From: Bacteroidales bacterium
GTDB taxonomy: Bacteria; Bacteroidota; Bacteroidia; Bacteroidales; UBA12077
NCBI GenBank assembly: GCA_028282785.1
Contig: JANQHE010000069.1
Location: 1-64,000 of the forward strand
Length of the DNA stretch: 64,000 nucleotides
Direction of reading: 5' to 3'
Shown here: piece after piece, positions 25,635-33,420 of the stretch
Layout of the letters: every line of letters begins with the position of its first letter
Numbering within the stretch: position 1 is the stretch's first letter
Program-made: the position numbers and the translations under genes
The notes under the pieces: generated by a model
Database searches by the model: none
Seen by the model: the letters and a program-made list of their open reading frames with translations, nothing else
What the model was told of the DNA's origin: nothing

Positions 25635-26132
25635 ATGAAAGAAAAAGATGTTTATGTTGATTTTGAACCACAACAACTTATCATGTATGTTGAAAAAGAA
25701 GATGGCTCATACGGACCAATTCAAACTGGTTCTTATATTTCTAAGAATTATCTTGATGATTTTTGGGAAAAAACAGTAAAGCTTAGAAATACATTACTCG
25801 AAAAGTTAAAGAAAAACGAAATAACACCCATACATTTTTATAAAACTATTCATGATTTTAGTGATATAGAATTATCAAGAAGGACAAAGGTTTCGGTTAG
25901 AAAGGTCAAACAGCATCAAAAAATAGATGGTTTTAAAAAAGCTAAATTGTCTGATTTAAAAAAATATGCTTATGCGTTTGATATTCCTGTTTCTAATTTG
26001 CTTCAAACTATAGTAATTGAAGGTAATGAGAATAAAGTAGAAGCGAACCCGTCAAAACAACCTATTGTTGTAAAACAAACCAGAACAGAAAATCCTTTTG
26101 TTGTAATTACAAAAATTGAATTAAATAAATAA
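25635..26132 (+). CDS. Small HTH-like protein paired with BtrH-like copy B
   Basis: 165 residues from ATG 25635. I rejected the TTG at 25557 because its leader is AT-rich promoter sequence. The region after residue 85 or so (DIELSRRTKVSVRKVKQHQK, then GFKKAKLSDLKKYAYAFDI) aligns by eye with 17962-18363 and looks like an XRE-type helix-turn-helix. An extra Lys/Thr-rich tail of about 40 residues follows. Its TAA overlaps the ATG of the BtrH-like gene (TAATG), so they are translationally coupled. It may be a regulator, or a BtrH partner that no longer binds DNA. Confidence 0.7.
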   Translation: MKEKDVYVDFEPQQLIMYVEKEDGSYGPIQTGSYISKNYLDDFWEKTVKLRNTLLEKLKKNEITPIHFYKTIHDFSDIELSRRTKVSVRKVKQHQKIDGFKKAKLSDLKKYAYAFDIPVSNLLQTIVIEGNENKVEANPSKQPIVVKQTRTENPFVVITKIELNK

Positions 26133-27145
26133 TGATTATAGATTCTTTTAACCACAATATGGCGGCTCATTGTGAGTCAGGTACGTTAACGGCATTATTA
26201 AAACATAAGGGGCTGGAAGTTACGGAACCAATGATGTTTGGACTAGGAAGCGGATTGTATTTTGGATATTTAAGCCGTACACCTAACTTAAATTTTCCAA
26301 TGTTTATTTTAAGAACAAAACCTGGTAAGCTTAGAAAAAAAATTGCAAAACGAACTGATATTAAATTTAACACAAAACGTTTTAAAACTGAGAATGAAGC
26401 AGAGCAGGAATTAGATGATTTAATTAATAAAGGAATTCCGGTTGCATGTCAGGTTGATTTTTTTTATATGGATTATATTCCCCAGTGGGAAAGAGTTCAT
26501 GCAAATATTCATTTTATTACAATTGTTGGAAAAGAAGGGGATGAGTATTTAGTAAGTGATAGTTACTTTCCTAAGTTAGCAAGAATTCATAAGGATAATC
26601 TGAAAAAAGCAAGATTTGCAGGGGGCTATTTAGCACCCAAGGGATTTAGATATTATATTGAATATGTTCCTGAAAGTGTTAACTACAACAAGCTAATTCC
26701 AATTGCCTTAAAGAATACTATTAATAATATGATTGGGGTACAACCACCGTTTATTGGAGTACGCGGTATTAGAACTTTTGCAAAGAAATTACAGGGATGG
26801 CCAAAGCTAACCAGAGATATTGATCATCTTTCGCATGAAGTAATGAAAATTAATGTTTTTTTGGAAGATCAGGGAACAGGCGGAGGAGGTTTCAGGTTTT
26901 TATATGCAACATTCTTACGTCAAGCATCTGAAATTCTTCAAAGTAAGGGGTTAGAAGAAATGTCAAAAAAGATGATGGAAATTGGGGATGGTTGGAGAAA
27001 TATTTCTTACTTTGCAGCCAGGATTGGAAAGAATAGGGACTTAGGACCGGAGAAGCTTCAAGAACTTGGACACATGATAAATGAAAGGGCAGATGCGGAA
27101 GAAGGTTTCTTTAAAGAGTTAAAATTAGTTGTAAATAATATTTAA
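26132..27145 (+). CDS. BtrH N-terminal domain protein, copy B (acyltransferase-like)
   Basis: 337 residues, exactly the length of copy A, and similar throughout. The nucleophile is Cys14 in AAHCESG, a His lies in HANIHFITIVG, and GTGGGGFRFLYATFLRQAS is in the C-terminal helical domain. It is followed 11 bp later by an ACP gene. This fits a BtrH-like enzyme that takes its acyl group from that carrier, as in butirosin synthesis. Having two copies, one with an exporter and one with an ACP and sulfotransferase, suggests two different acceptors or donors. The reaction is not shown by the sequence. Confidence 0.85.
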   Translation: MIIDSFNHNMAAHCESGTLTALLKHKGLEVTEPMMFGLGSGLYFGYLSRTPNLNFPMFILRTKPGKLRKKIAKRTDIKFNTKRFKTENEAEQELDDLINKGIPVACQVDFFYMDYIPQWERVHANIHFITIVGKEGDEYLVSDSYFPKLARIHKDNLKKARFAGGYLAPKGFRYYIEYVPESVNYNKLIPIALKNTINNMIGVQPPFIGVRGIRTFAKKLQGWPKLTRDIDHLSHEVMKINVFLEDQGTGGGGFRFLYATFLRQASEILQSKGLEEMSKKMMEIGDGWRNISYFAARIGKNRDLGPEKLQELGHMINERADAEEGFFKELKLVVNNI

Positions 27146-27156
27146 TTATTGATGGA

Positions 27157-27432
27157 ATGGGAGATAATATTGGAACTGATTTGAAGGCGGATATCAAGAA
27201 AATGATTATTGAAACACTGAATCTACAGGATATTACACCAGAGGATATAGGAGATGACTTACCACTTTTCGGAGGAGAAAATACGTTGGGGTTGGATTCT
27301 ATAGATGCTATTGAACTTGTGATGGCTGTACAACGTGATTTTAAGGTACGTATTGATGATCAGAATCTTGCTCGAGAAGTATTAAAAGATGTAAATTCTA
27401 TCGCAGAATTCATTAAGAGCAAATCAGAATAA
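27157..27432 (+). CDS. Acyl carrier protein
   Basis: 91 residues with GLDSIDAIELV; Ser48 is the predicted phosphopantetheine site. It is of the same subtype as the ACP at 10840-11094. It lies between BtrH-like copy B and the sulfotransferase gene, which makes it a likely carrier for a BtrH substrate or for a chain modified while carrier-bound. Confidence 0.92.
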   Translation: MGDNIGTDLKADIKKMIIETLNLQDITPEDIGDDLPLFGGENTLGLDSIDAIELVMAVQRDFKVRIDDQNLAREVLKDVNSIAEFIKSKSE

Positions 27433-27469
27433 TTAGATTTCATTTTAAAATCCGAACCAAAACTAAAAG

Positions 27470-28558
27470 ATGAAAAGTGCTTACCTGATAGCTGGGATGA
27501 GACTATCCAGGTTCATAAAAATACTTGTGAAAAATGGAATGTCTTTATACCCCAAATATTTTGTAAGGTTCTTGTTTCTTTTACAAAATGGTATTTGGGC
27601 TTCAATCTTTCATCGAAAAGAAAGATCGATCTATAAGGAAAAAATCGAACAGCATAGATTACCGGAAGATCCTATCATAATTATAGGTCATTGGAGAACC
27701 GGAAGTACTTTTCTGCACCAGCTTTTATCTATGGATACAAACCTGGTAACTTCAAATGTTTTTCAGGGATCCATTCCGGATAGTTTTCTAACCTCTCGTA
27801 ACTCTTATGAACCAATTATGGGGAGAGCTCTTAGGGGAACCAGACCAATGGATCAGGTAAAACTTAGTATGGATGAACCATTGGAAGATGAATATGCATT
27901 ACTCCGTTTATGTAGTTATTCACCATTAGAAAGGGTTATATTTCCTAAAAAGAAAACATATTTTTTAAAAGACTTTCCAGGTTTTTTGCCAAAGGGAAAA
28001 AAATTAAATGAATGGAAATCGGCATTGGAATATTTCTATAAAAAATTAACCCTGGAAAACAATAAAACGATATTGATCAAAAATCCATTTCATTCATTAA
28101 GGATGGAAGTTTTAAACGAGATATTTCCTAAGGCAAGGTTCATACACATTATTAGGCATCCGTACAATGTTGTTCCATCAACAATTCGAATGTGGGATAT
28201 TGTTGGCACGCAAAATGCAATGAATAATAAGTGGACAAAGCCATCAGTGAAAGAAGTAAGTGAGATGCTTAATTTAATGTTACAAAAGATAGAAAGTGAC
28301 TCTGGATTGTTTCCAAACAACAGGTTTTACGAAGTAAAATTTGAGGATTTGGAAAATGATCCATTACATGAAATAAAACAAATTTATAAGCAATTAAATG
28401 TTGAATTTTTAGAGCGATTTGAGCAACAAATAAATAAGTTTTTAATTTCGGTAAAAGATTACCAAAAAAATAAATACTCGATACCTGAAACAGACAAACT
28501 GGAAATCAATAACATCCTGAAAGGATGGATGGAACAGAAAAATTATAGTTTGGAATAG
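27470..28558 (+). CDS. Sulfotransferase family protein
   Basis: 362 residues of the PAPS-dependent sulfotransferase type. The 5'-phosphosulfate loop GHWRTGST is at 73-80, and the 3'-phosphate site FIHIIRHPYNVVPST has Arg229 and Ser237. A hydrophobic N-terminal stretch precedes the P-loop. It would sulfate a hydroxyl, either on the polyene head group, on a sugar, or on a beta-hydroxyacyl-ACP as in curacin-type terminal alkene formation. It is unusual for a polyene cluster and lies directly after an ACP gene. The acceptor is unknown. Confidence 0.85.
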   Translation: MKSAYLIAGMRLSRFIKILVKNGMSLYPKYFVRFLFLLQNGIWASIFHRKERSIYKEKIEQHRLPEDPIIIIGHWRTGSTFLHQLLSMDTNLVTSNVFQGSIPDSFLTSRNSYEPIMGRALRGTRPMDQVKLSMDEPLEDEYALLRLCSYSPLERVIFPKKKTYFLKDFPGFLPKGKKLNEWKSALEYFYKKLTLENNKTILIKNPFHSLRMEVLNEIFPKARFIHIIRHPYNVVPSTIRMWDIVGTQNAMNNKWTKPSVKEVSEMLNLMLQKIESDSGLFPNNRFYEVKFEDLENDPLHEIKQIYKQLNVEFLERFEQQINKFLISVKDYQKNKYSIPETDKLEINNILKGWMEQKNYSLE

Positions 28559-28613
28559 TATATTTTTTTGATACTTTTATCCGATAAAACAAGCAGTAAA
28601 CCAAAAATAGCAT

Positions 28614-29888
28614 ATGAAATTTCAATTAATATTCCCAAAATGGAGAAAGCTTGAGGGGCAAACTACTTTTAATTTGCCGCCTCATGGTGCGATAGTTTTT
28701 GCAGCAACAATTCCGGAAGATGTTGAGGTAGAATTTATTGATGAGAATTTAGAAGAAATGCGTTTCGACGATGATGTTGATTTTGTTGGCATTTCAATGT
28801 TGTTAACAACTCAAATTAAGCGTGGGTGGGCTATAGCAGATGAGTATAGAAAGCGCGGTAAGAAAGTTATTTTTGGAGGTATTTCAACAATGCTTCATGC
28901 GGAAGAAACTATGGAGCATGCTGATTCTGTTTTCTTAGGTGAAGCAGAAGGACATATGGAACAAGTTTTCAAGGATTTCAAAAAGGGTGAATTAAAGAAA
29001 GTTTATAATCATATGAACGATTTACCATCAATTGAAATTGTGGGACCGGCTCGACGAGAATTATATAATAGAGATCTTTATTACCATAAGGGTGTACAAA
29101 TGGTTGATTTATTCCATGCATCGCGCGGATGTAAATACAGTTGTTATCCTTGCGCGGTTTCATATTTAGGAGGACGAAACTTTAGACCTAGACCAATAGA
29201 TAAAGTTATTGAAGAATTAGATACAATAGATAACAATAGATTATTTATAGTTGATAACTCTTTGGCTCAGGATACCGAATGGGAAAAAGAATTATTCAGA
29301 GAAATGATCCCGTTTAAAAAGAAATGGTGTAGTCATACAATTGAAGATAAACCTGAGGTGTTGGATTTGGCTGCCCAGGCTGGAGCATGGTATGTTTATC
29401 AGGCTGTTTTTGATACTTCGGATTACATTAAAAACAGAGTAAAGCAGTATCATGATTATGGAATTGGTGTTGAAGGAACTATTCTTTTAGGTTTAGATAA
29501 TCAAACAGAGGATGATATCAAACGATTGGTCGATTTCTTATTAGAAATAGATTTGGATCTTGCAGAATTTACAGTTTTGGCTCCATTCCCTCATACTAAA
29601 GCTTATAACGATCTGGTAAAACAAAATCGTATTTTCAATAAAAACTGGGACGACTACAATGCAGGTCAGGTTGTTTATCATCCAAAACATATGAGTGCAG
29701 AAAGATTACAGGAGTTGTACCAATATGCATGGGACACTTTCTATAAAGATGAAACCCAAGAAGAGAAAATGTTTAAATTACTTAAGAAAGTAGTTTCAAG
29801 AGAGGTTGAAGATGGTACATTTAGAAAAAGAAGACAAGATTTGTCAAAGACAAGTTTTGGTAAAAATGTAAAACATAAAATTGCTTAA
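28614..29888 (+). CDS. B12-binding radical SAM protein (second in cluster)
   Basis: 424 residues with an N-terminal cobalamin-binding-like domain (VDFVGISMLL, VIFGGISTMLHAE). The 4Fe-4S motif CKYSCYPC has cysteines at 173, 177 and 180. The C-terminal region contains GLDNQTEDDI, typical of the B12 radical SAM superfamily. Possible reactions include C-methylation, rearrangement or carbon-carbon bond formation. It belongs to the plus-strand operon, 55 bp after the sulfotransferase gene. It is only distantly similar to the enzyme at 19233-20591, so a different reaction is likely. Confidence 0.85.
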   Translation: MKFQLIFPKWRKLEGQTTFNLPPHGAIVFAATIPEDVEVEFIDENLEEMRFDDDVDFVGISMLLTTQIKRGWAIADEYRKRGKKVIFGGISTMLHAEETMEHADSVFLGEAEGHMEQVFKDFKKGELKKVYNHMNDLPSIEIVGPARRELYNRDLYYHKGVQMVDLFHASRGCKYSCYPCAVSYLGGRNFRPRPIDKVIEELDTIDNNRLFIVDNSLAQDTEWEKELFREMIPFKKKWCSHTIEDKPEVLDLAAQAGAWYVYQAVFDTSDYIKNRVKQYHDYGIGVEGTILLGLDNQTEDDIKRLVDFLLEIDLDLAEFTVLAPFPHTKAYNDLVKQNRIFNKNWDDYNAGQVVYHPKHMSAERLQELYQYAWDTFYKDETQEEKMFKLLKKVVSREVEDGTFRKRRQDLSKTSFGKNVKHKIA

Positions 29889-29901
29889 TAATTATTTTAA
29901 A

Positions 29902-30279
29902 ATGGAACCTAAAGTAGATAATTATCAGGATCAAATTTATCATTTTAAAGGTTTGTGGGATGTTCCTTCAATTTGTGGTTTAAAGATTGTAAAAAAGGGA
30001 AATCAAACGATAGTAATTGCGACAGATTTATTTGAAGAAAATCCCGGCACTTCGATTACAGAGTGGAACACAAAATTAGCTAAGCAAATTTGTGATGAAA
30101 ATGAAATTAAATATGATCGTTTGATTTATATTGAGCATACACCGGATAAAAAAACAAAACTTTCTTTTAATCACGAATCATTTTTTGAAGTAAACTTCGA
30201 AAAAACTGTTGATAAATTCGAGAATCCTCAGTGGAAGGAATTAACAAAGGAAGAAGTAGATAATTTAATAACTGATTAA
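29902..30279 (+). CDS. Conserved-looking small protein of unknown function
   Basis: 125 residues from ATG 29902; a TTG at 29881 would overlap the radical SAM stop and is less likely. It is acidic, soluble and without a signal peptide or membrane segment. The middle contains YDRLIYIEHTPDKKTK and, before it, an ITEWNTKLAKQIC helix. I recognise no domain. It lies tightly between the radical SAM gene and an ACP gene (6 bp before the latter), so it probably works in the same pathway. Confidence 0.7.
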   Translation: MEPKVDNYQDQIYHFKGLWDVPSICGLKIVKKGNQTIVIATDLFEENPGTSITEWNTKLAKQICDENEIKYDRLIYIEHTPDKKTKLSFNHESFFEVNFEKTVDKFENPQWKELTKEEVDNLITD

Positions 30280-30285
30280 TACAAT

Positions 30286-30588
30286 ATGGCCCAAATTACT
30301 GATAACACAAGAGGTGAAGTAAAAGAAATTGTTTTAGATTTCTTTGCTGAAGAGTGCGAAATAGATGTTGAGGAGATATCAGAAGAATCAAATATTATTA
30401 GTGATTTAGATGGTGATTCTTTAATGTTTCTTGAATTAATAGAAGTATTTAAGAAAAAATATTCTCTTAATATCGAGCTAAAGACCATTGGTAAATATGC
30501 GGTTAAAAATCCCGTTAAAACCATCGGTGAATTAATCGATATGCAAATGCTGATCATAGAGCACGAAAACAATATTTTAGATCTTTAG
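30286..30588 (+). CDS. Acyl carrier protein, extended type
   Basis: 100 residues with DLDGDSLMFLELIEVF; Ser45 is the likely attachment site. It differs from the other three ACPs (DGDSLMF rather than DSID or DSLD) and has a longer C-terminal helix. It is followed 15 bp later by a phosphopantetheinyl transferase gene and then a FabD-like gene, so it may be the dedicated client of both. Confidence 0.88.
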   Translation: MAQITDNTRGEVKEIVLDFFAEECEIDVEEISEESNIISDLDGDSLMFLELIEVFKKKYSLNIELKTIGKYAVKNPVKTIGELIDMQMLIIEHENNILDL

Positions 30589-30603
30589 AATATAATTGAT
30601 CTG

Positions 30604-30975
30604 ATGATTTACGGTTGTGGAATTGATATAGAAGAAGTAGATCGTTTCAATAAGCATTACTTTGAAAAAGGAAAGTTATCAGATTTATTATATGATATCT
30701 TTACAACAAAGGAAATTGAAAATTACTCATATTTTGGAAAAGAAGCCTTTTTAAAAGGCTTTTGCTTTAAAGAGGCTTTTTACAAGGCCTTGAATAGTAA
30801 CGAAGTGGATTATAAAGATATTGAAGTATTTTTTTCTGATAACAAAAACTTCGAAATAGTTAAATCTGATCCGGTAAAAGATATTTTTTCTGAATTAAGC
30901 ATAAACAGGATTGTAGCCGGTCTTCAGTCAAATGATAAATATGCAGTCTTTAAAGTAGTGCTAATCAACAAGTAA
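30604..30975 (+). CDS. AcpS-type 4'-phosphopantetheinyl transferase
   Basis: 123 residues with the two AcpS motifs: GIDIEEVDRF near the start (Asp8 for Mg) and FKEAFYKAL at 55-63 (Glu57, Lys56). It transfers phosphopantetheine from CoA to the serine of ACPs. A cluster-borne copy implies that the local ACPs, especially the atypical one just upstream, are not served well enough by the housekeeping enzyme. It is slightly divergent from standard AcpS, and no holo-ACP specificity can be read. Confidence 0.87.
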   Translation: MIYGCGIDIEEVDRFNKHYFEKGKLSDLLYDIFTTKEIENYSYFGKEAFLKGFCFKEAFYKALNSNEVDYKDIEVFFSDNKNFEIVKSDPVKDIFSELSINRIVAGLQSNDKYAVFKVVLINK

Positions 30976-30982
30976 TTAATTA

Positions 30983-31876
30983 ATGGAAAGTAAAACTGCA
31001 TTTATTTTTCCAGCTTTTATTACCGAATTTACAAGAAAGGAAATAGATTTTCTTAAAATAAATTCAGTTGATATTAATGATTATTTGAATCGAATATCAA
31101 ACGTATTAAATCTTGAACTACCCGAATTTTCTTACGATAATAAACTATTCAGGGAAGAATTAAATTCTCAGATTCTTGCTTATACGATTAGTTGTGCTTT
31201 TACAGATGTACTGTTATCAAAAGCAATATTTCCCGCCTATTTAGCAGGTTATAGTATGGGAATTTATGCATCGCTTTATGCTGCAAAGTCGATTAGCTTT
31301 GAAACCGGGGCAAAACTAATTTTTAAGGCGTTCGAATTGGTAAATGAATTAACAGAAACCAACTTGTATGGAATGGGTGCAACAATAGGTTTATCAAGTA
31401 AAGATGTTTTAGAATTAATTTCTAATAATGAATTAAATTTAGAAATTATTAATGTAAATAATGAACATTCATTAGTTATAGCAGGCCTCAAGGAAGATGT
31501 ACAAATTCTACTTGAAAAAGCGAAAAAGGAGGGGGCTTTAAGCGCAGGAGAGTTAACTGTAAATACTCCTTATCACTCGAAACATCTTGAAAACTATTCA
31601 GAATCTTTTTCTGATTTTCTAAAAAATATTGAAATTTATGAAGCTACAATACCTATTATTTCTACTTTTGATCAAAGAAAAGTTTTAACCATTGATGATA
31701 TTAAATTAGAATTGGTTTATAATTTGACCCAAAAAATCAATTGGTTTAAAACGATGCAGAAACTAATTGATTGTAGGGTTGAAAAAATGTTTGAATGTGG
31801 CGCAGGAAAAGATTTAAAGAAAATATCGAGATTTATAAAGGGAGATTATAATTTAAGATCAGTTTATAAAATATAA
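30983..31876 (+). CDS. FabD-like malonyl-CoA:ACP acyltransferase
   Basis: 297 residues of the FabD/acyltransferase fold. The nucleophile elbow reads GYSMG with Ser91 (GHSLG in typical FabD), and His198 lies in NTPYHSKHL. The Arg usually found about 25 residues after Ser in malonyl-specific enzymes is not evident, so the extender or starter may differ. It is the last gene of the plus arm and lies 7 bp after the transferase gene. It may load malonate or an unusual acyl group onto the ACP at 30286-30588. Confidence 0.86.
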   Translation: MESKTAFIFPAFITEFTRKEIDFLKINSVDINDYLNRISNVLNLELPEFSYDNKLFREELNSQILAYTISCAFTDVLLSKAIFPAYLAGYSMGIYASLYAAKSISFETGAKLIFKAFELVNELTETNLYGMGATIGLSSKDVLELISNNELNLEIINVNNEHSLVIAGLKEDVQILLEKAKKEGALSAGELTVNTPYHSKHLENYSESFSDFLKNIEIYEATIPIISTFDQRKVLTIDDIKLELVYNLTQKINWFKTMQKLIDCRVEKMFECGAGKDLKKISRFIKGDYNLRSVYKI

Positions 31877-31879
31877 AAA

Positions 31880-32060
31880 GGGGCTGTCCAAAAAGTTGAA
31901 TAGTTGAATTTTGTTCGTATTTTTTACTTTGAGTTACTTAGTGTCTTCTTTGTGATTCTCTGTGTAACAGCCTTTTATAATTATACCACAAACCTGTCTG
32001 CCGACAGGCAGAGTTTCACAAAGTAGGCACAAAGAACACTAAGACTTTTTGGACAACCTC
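31880..32060. repeat. Composite element with inverted ends between convergent genes
   Basis: It starts with ggggctgtccaaaaagt, the same end as the 53026 element, and finishes with actttttggacaacctc, a degenerate inverted partner. Inside lies a second palindrome: cttagtgtcttctttgtg on the left is mirrored by cacaaagaacactaag on the right, around a small cctgtctgccgacagg hairpin. It occupies the whole gap between the FabD-like gene and the oppositely oriented gene at 32082, where it could terminate transcription from both sides. Confidence 0.7.
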
Positions 32061-32081
32061 TTTTATTAAAATGTTATTTTT

Positions 32082-32693
32082 TTATTTAAAAACTTTCTTA
32101 GTTAAATATGCGCCTAAAGATTTTCCACATTTAGCATACGCTTCAGAAATTCTGTACCCGGTATCGTAATCGTTCCCCATTGCTCCACGACCAGGAATTT
32201 TTTCCATTGTCATTACTGCTAATATACTTTCAGGATTAGAAACTTCAACAAATGTAATTTCAACATTGATCATGGCATCTTTTCTTGCAACACCAATATT
32301 AAATCCAGGTTCGGTAAAAGTTGTTCTTAAAATTAACTTATAGGCAGCATCGGTTCCTTGAGCAAATTTACACCCGGTACTACTTGTATATTCAGTTAAA
32401 AGCCTTTCAAACATTGGATGAAATCTAGCTTCTCTATCGTTAAACCAAGATTCTTTCCACGTATCACCTTTTCCTGCTTCTGCTTCATTATATTCCGCTA
32501 CCTTTTTGGCAATATAATCCTCTTCTTTATCAAATTTACCAACAGACATGTTGCTATAATCATATTCTAATAAAACAGCCGTTTGCCCCTTTAAGAAGCT
32601 TAAATCACCTTTCGTAACTTTAATTTTTTGTGCTTGAACAGTTATTGCTCCAAAAACGATTAGAGCAACAAAAACAGTTTTTAAAATTTTCAT
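32082..32693 (-). CDS. Secreted protein of unknown function
   Basis: 203 residues with a clear signal peptide (VFVALIVFGAITVQAQ). The mature part is a mixed alpha/beta sequence with two cysteines and a SAYKLILRTTFTEPG-like beta segment (AAYKLILRTTFTEPGF). I do not recognise the family. It may be a periplasmic or outer-membrane-associated protein. It follows the small membrane-protein gene and the superoxide-reductase-like gene in the same direction. Confidence 0.75.
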   Translation of the reverse strand: MKILKTVFVALIVFGAITVQAQKIKVTKGDLSFLKGQTAVLLEYDYSNMSVGKFDKEEDYIAKKVAEYNEAEAGKGDTWKESWFNDREARFHPMFERLLTEYTSSTGCKFAQGTDAAYKLILRTTFTEPGFNIGVARKDAMINVEITFVEVSNPESILAVMTMEKIPGRGAMGNDYDTGYRISEAYAKCGKSLGAYLTKKVFK

Positions 32694-32722
32694 AGGTTTA
32701 TTTTTAATAAATTGGTTATAAA

Positions 32723-32905
32723 TTAAATGTAGTAACTAACAATAGCATAAATTCCATGAATAAAAGCGGTAAAAAATAATAATATACCCATTCTTTTATG
32801 GGTTTTATATTTTACCTTTAATATTTTTAATCCGCTTAATAACTGGAATAACACAAGGAATAAGTTTATTACTCCAAGCCATAGAATAATGTTAACCCCA
32901 AACAT
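32723..32905 (-). CDS. Small two-helix membrane protein
   Basis: 60 residues with two predicted membrane helices (IILWLGVINLFLVLFQLLSG and ILLFFTAFIHGIYAIVSYYI) joined by a short basic loop. It is placed 11 bp after the superoxide-reductase-like gene. Tight spacing and sensible composition argue that it is real. It could be a membrane anchor or a short electron-transfer partner for the secreted protein, but no haem or metal ligands stand out beyond single histidines. Confidence 0.65.
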   Translation of the reverse strand: MFGVNIILWLGVINLFLVLFQLLSGLKILKVKYKTHKRMGILLFFTAFIHGIYAIVSYYI

Positions 32906-32916
32906 AGCTTGTTAAA

Positions 32917-33294
32917 TTATTCGATGATGACGGTAGCTTTATCCATACCTTTAGAACCATGTTTATTACAGTTTCCTTCTGCAATAATTTCAAGATTTGA
33001 CTCTGCTTTAACTTTGTATTCTAAAGTAAAATTTTGACTTTCTGGTAAAATGGTTTTTGAATATTCCCATTTTTTAACTTCTTCTCCATTAATTTTTAAC
33101 CATACCCAATCAGTATAATGTCCTTTTGTATTACCCATGTGTTTAACTTCTATTTTTATGGTAATTTCACTGCCTTTTTCTGCTTTTTCAGGAGCAACAA
33201 CAGTAACTGAAGTTTTGTTTGCAAAAGCTCCTACTGAGAAAATAAATAAAGTAAATACAGTTATAATGCCTGTAATTGTAAGTTTTTGTTTCAT
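32917..33294 (-). CDS. Exported desulfoferrodoxin/superoxide reductase-like domain protein
   Basis: 125 residues with an N-terminal signal peptide (FTLFIFSVGAFA). The mature domain is an immunoglobulin-like sandwich that resembles class II superoxide reductases: KHMG near residue 51, GHYTDWVWLKINGEEV, and near the end GNCNKHG, which matches the CNxHG metal-ligand motif of that family. These enzymes reduce superoxide at an Fe(His)4(Cys) centre and are normally cytoplasmic, so an exported form is notable. A strong GGAGG at 33301-33305, 10 to 12 bases upstream, supports the start. Activity is not certain, because not all His ligands are obvious. Confidence 0.7.
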   Translation of the reverse strand: MKQKLTITGIITVFTLFIFSVGAFANKTSVTVVAPEKAEKGSEITIKIEVKHMGNTKGHYTDWVWLKINGEEVKKWEYSKTILPESQNFTLEYKVKAESNLEIIAEGNCNKHGSKGMDKATVIIE

Positions 33295-33420
33295 ATTAAA
33301 CCTCCGGATTTTTAGTGATAAGCTAATTTACTAAAAAAATAACGATTGTAGATTAAATTTTGGTGAAATCATTCTATTTAATAGTTAATAAAGGTTAAGA
33401 ATTAATTTTAAATTAACCTT

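Noticed and set aside
125..31876. Classical flexirubin cluster
   Set aside because: DarA/DarB for the dialkylresorcinol half are not visible, so only the aryl-polyene half can be supported.
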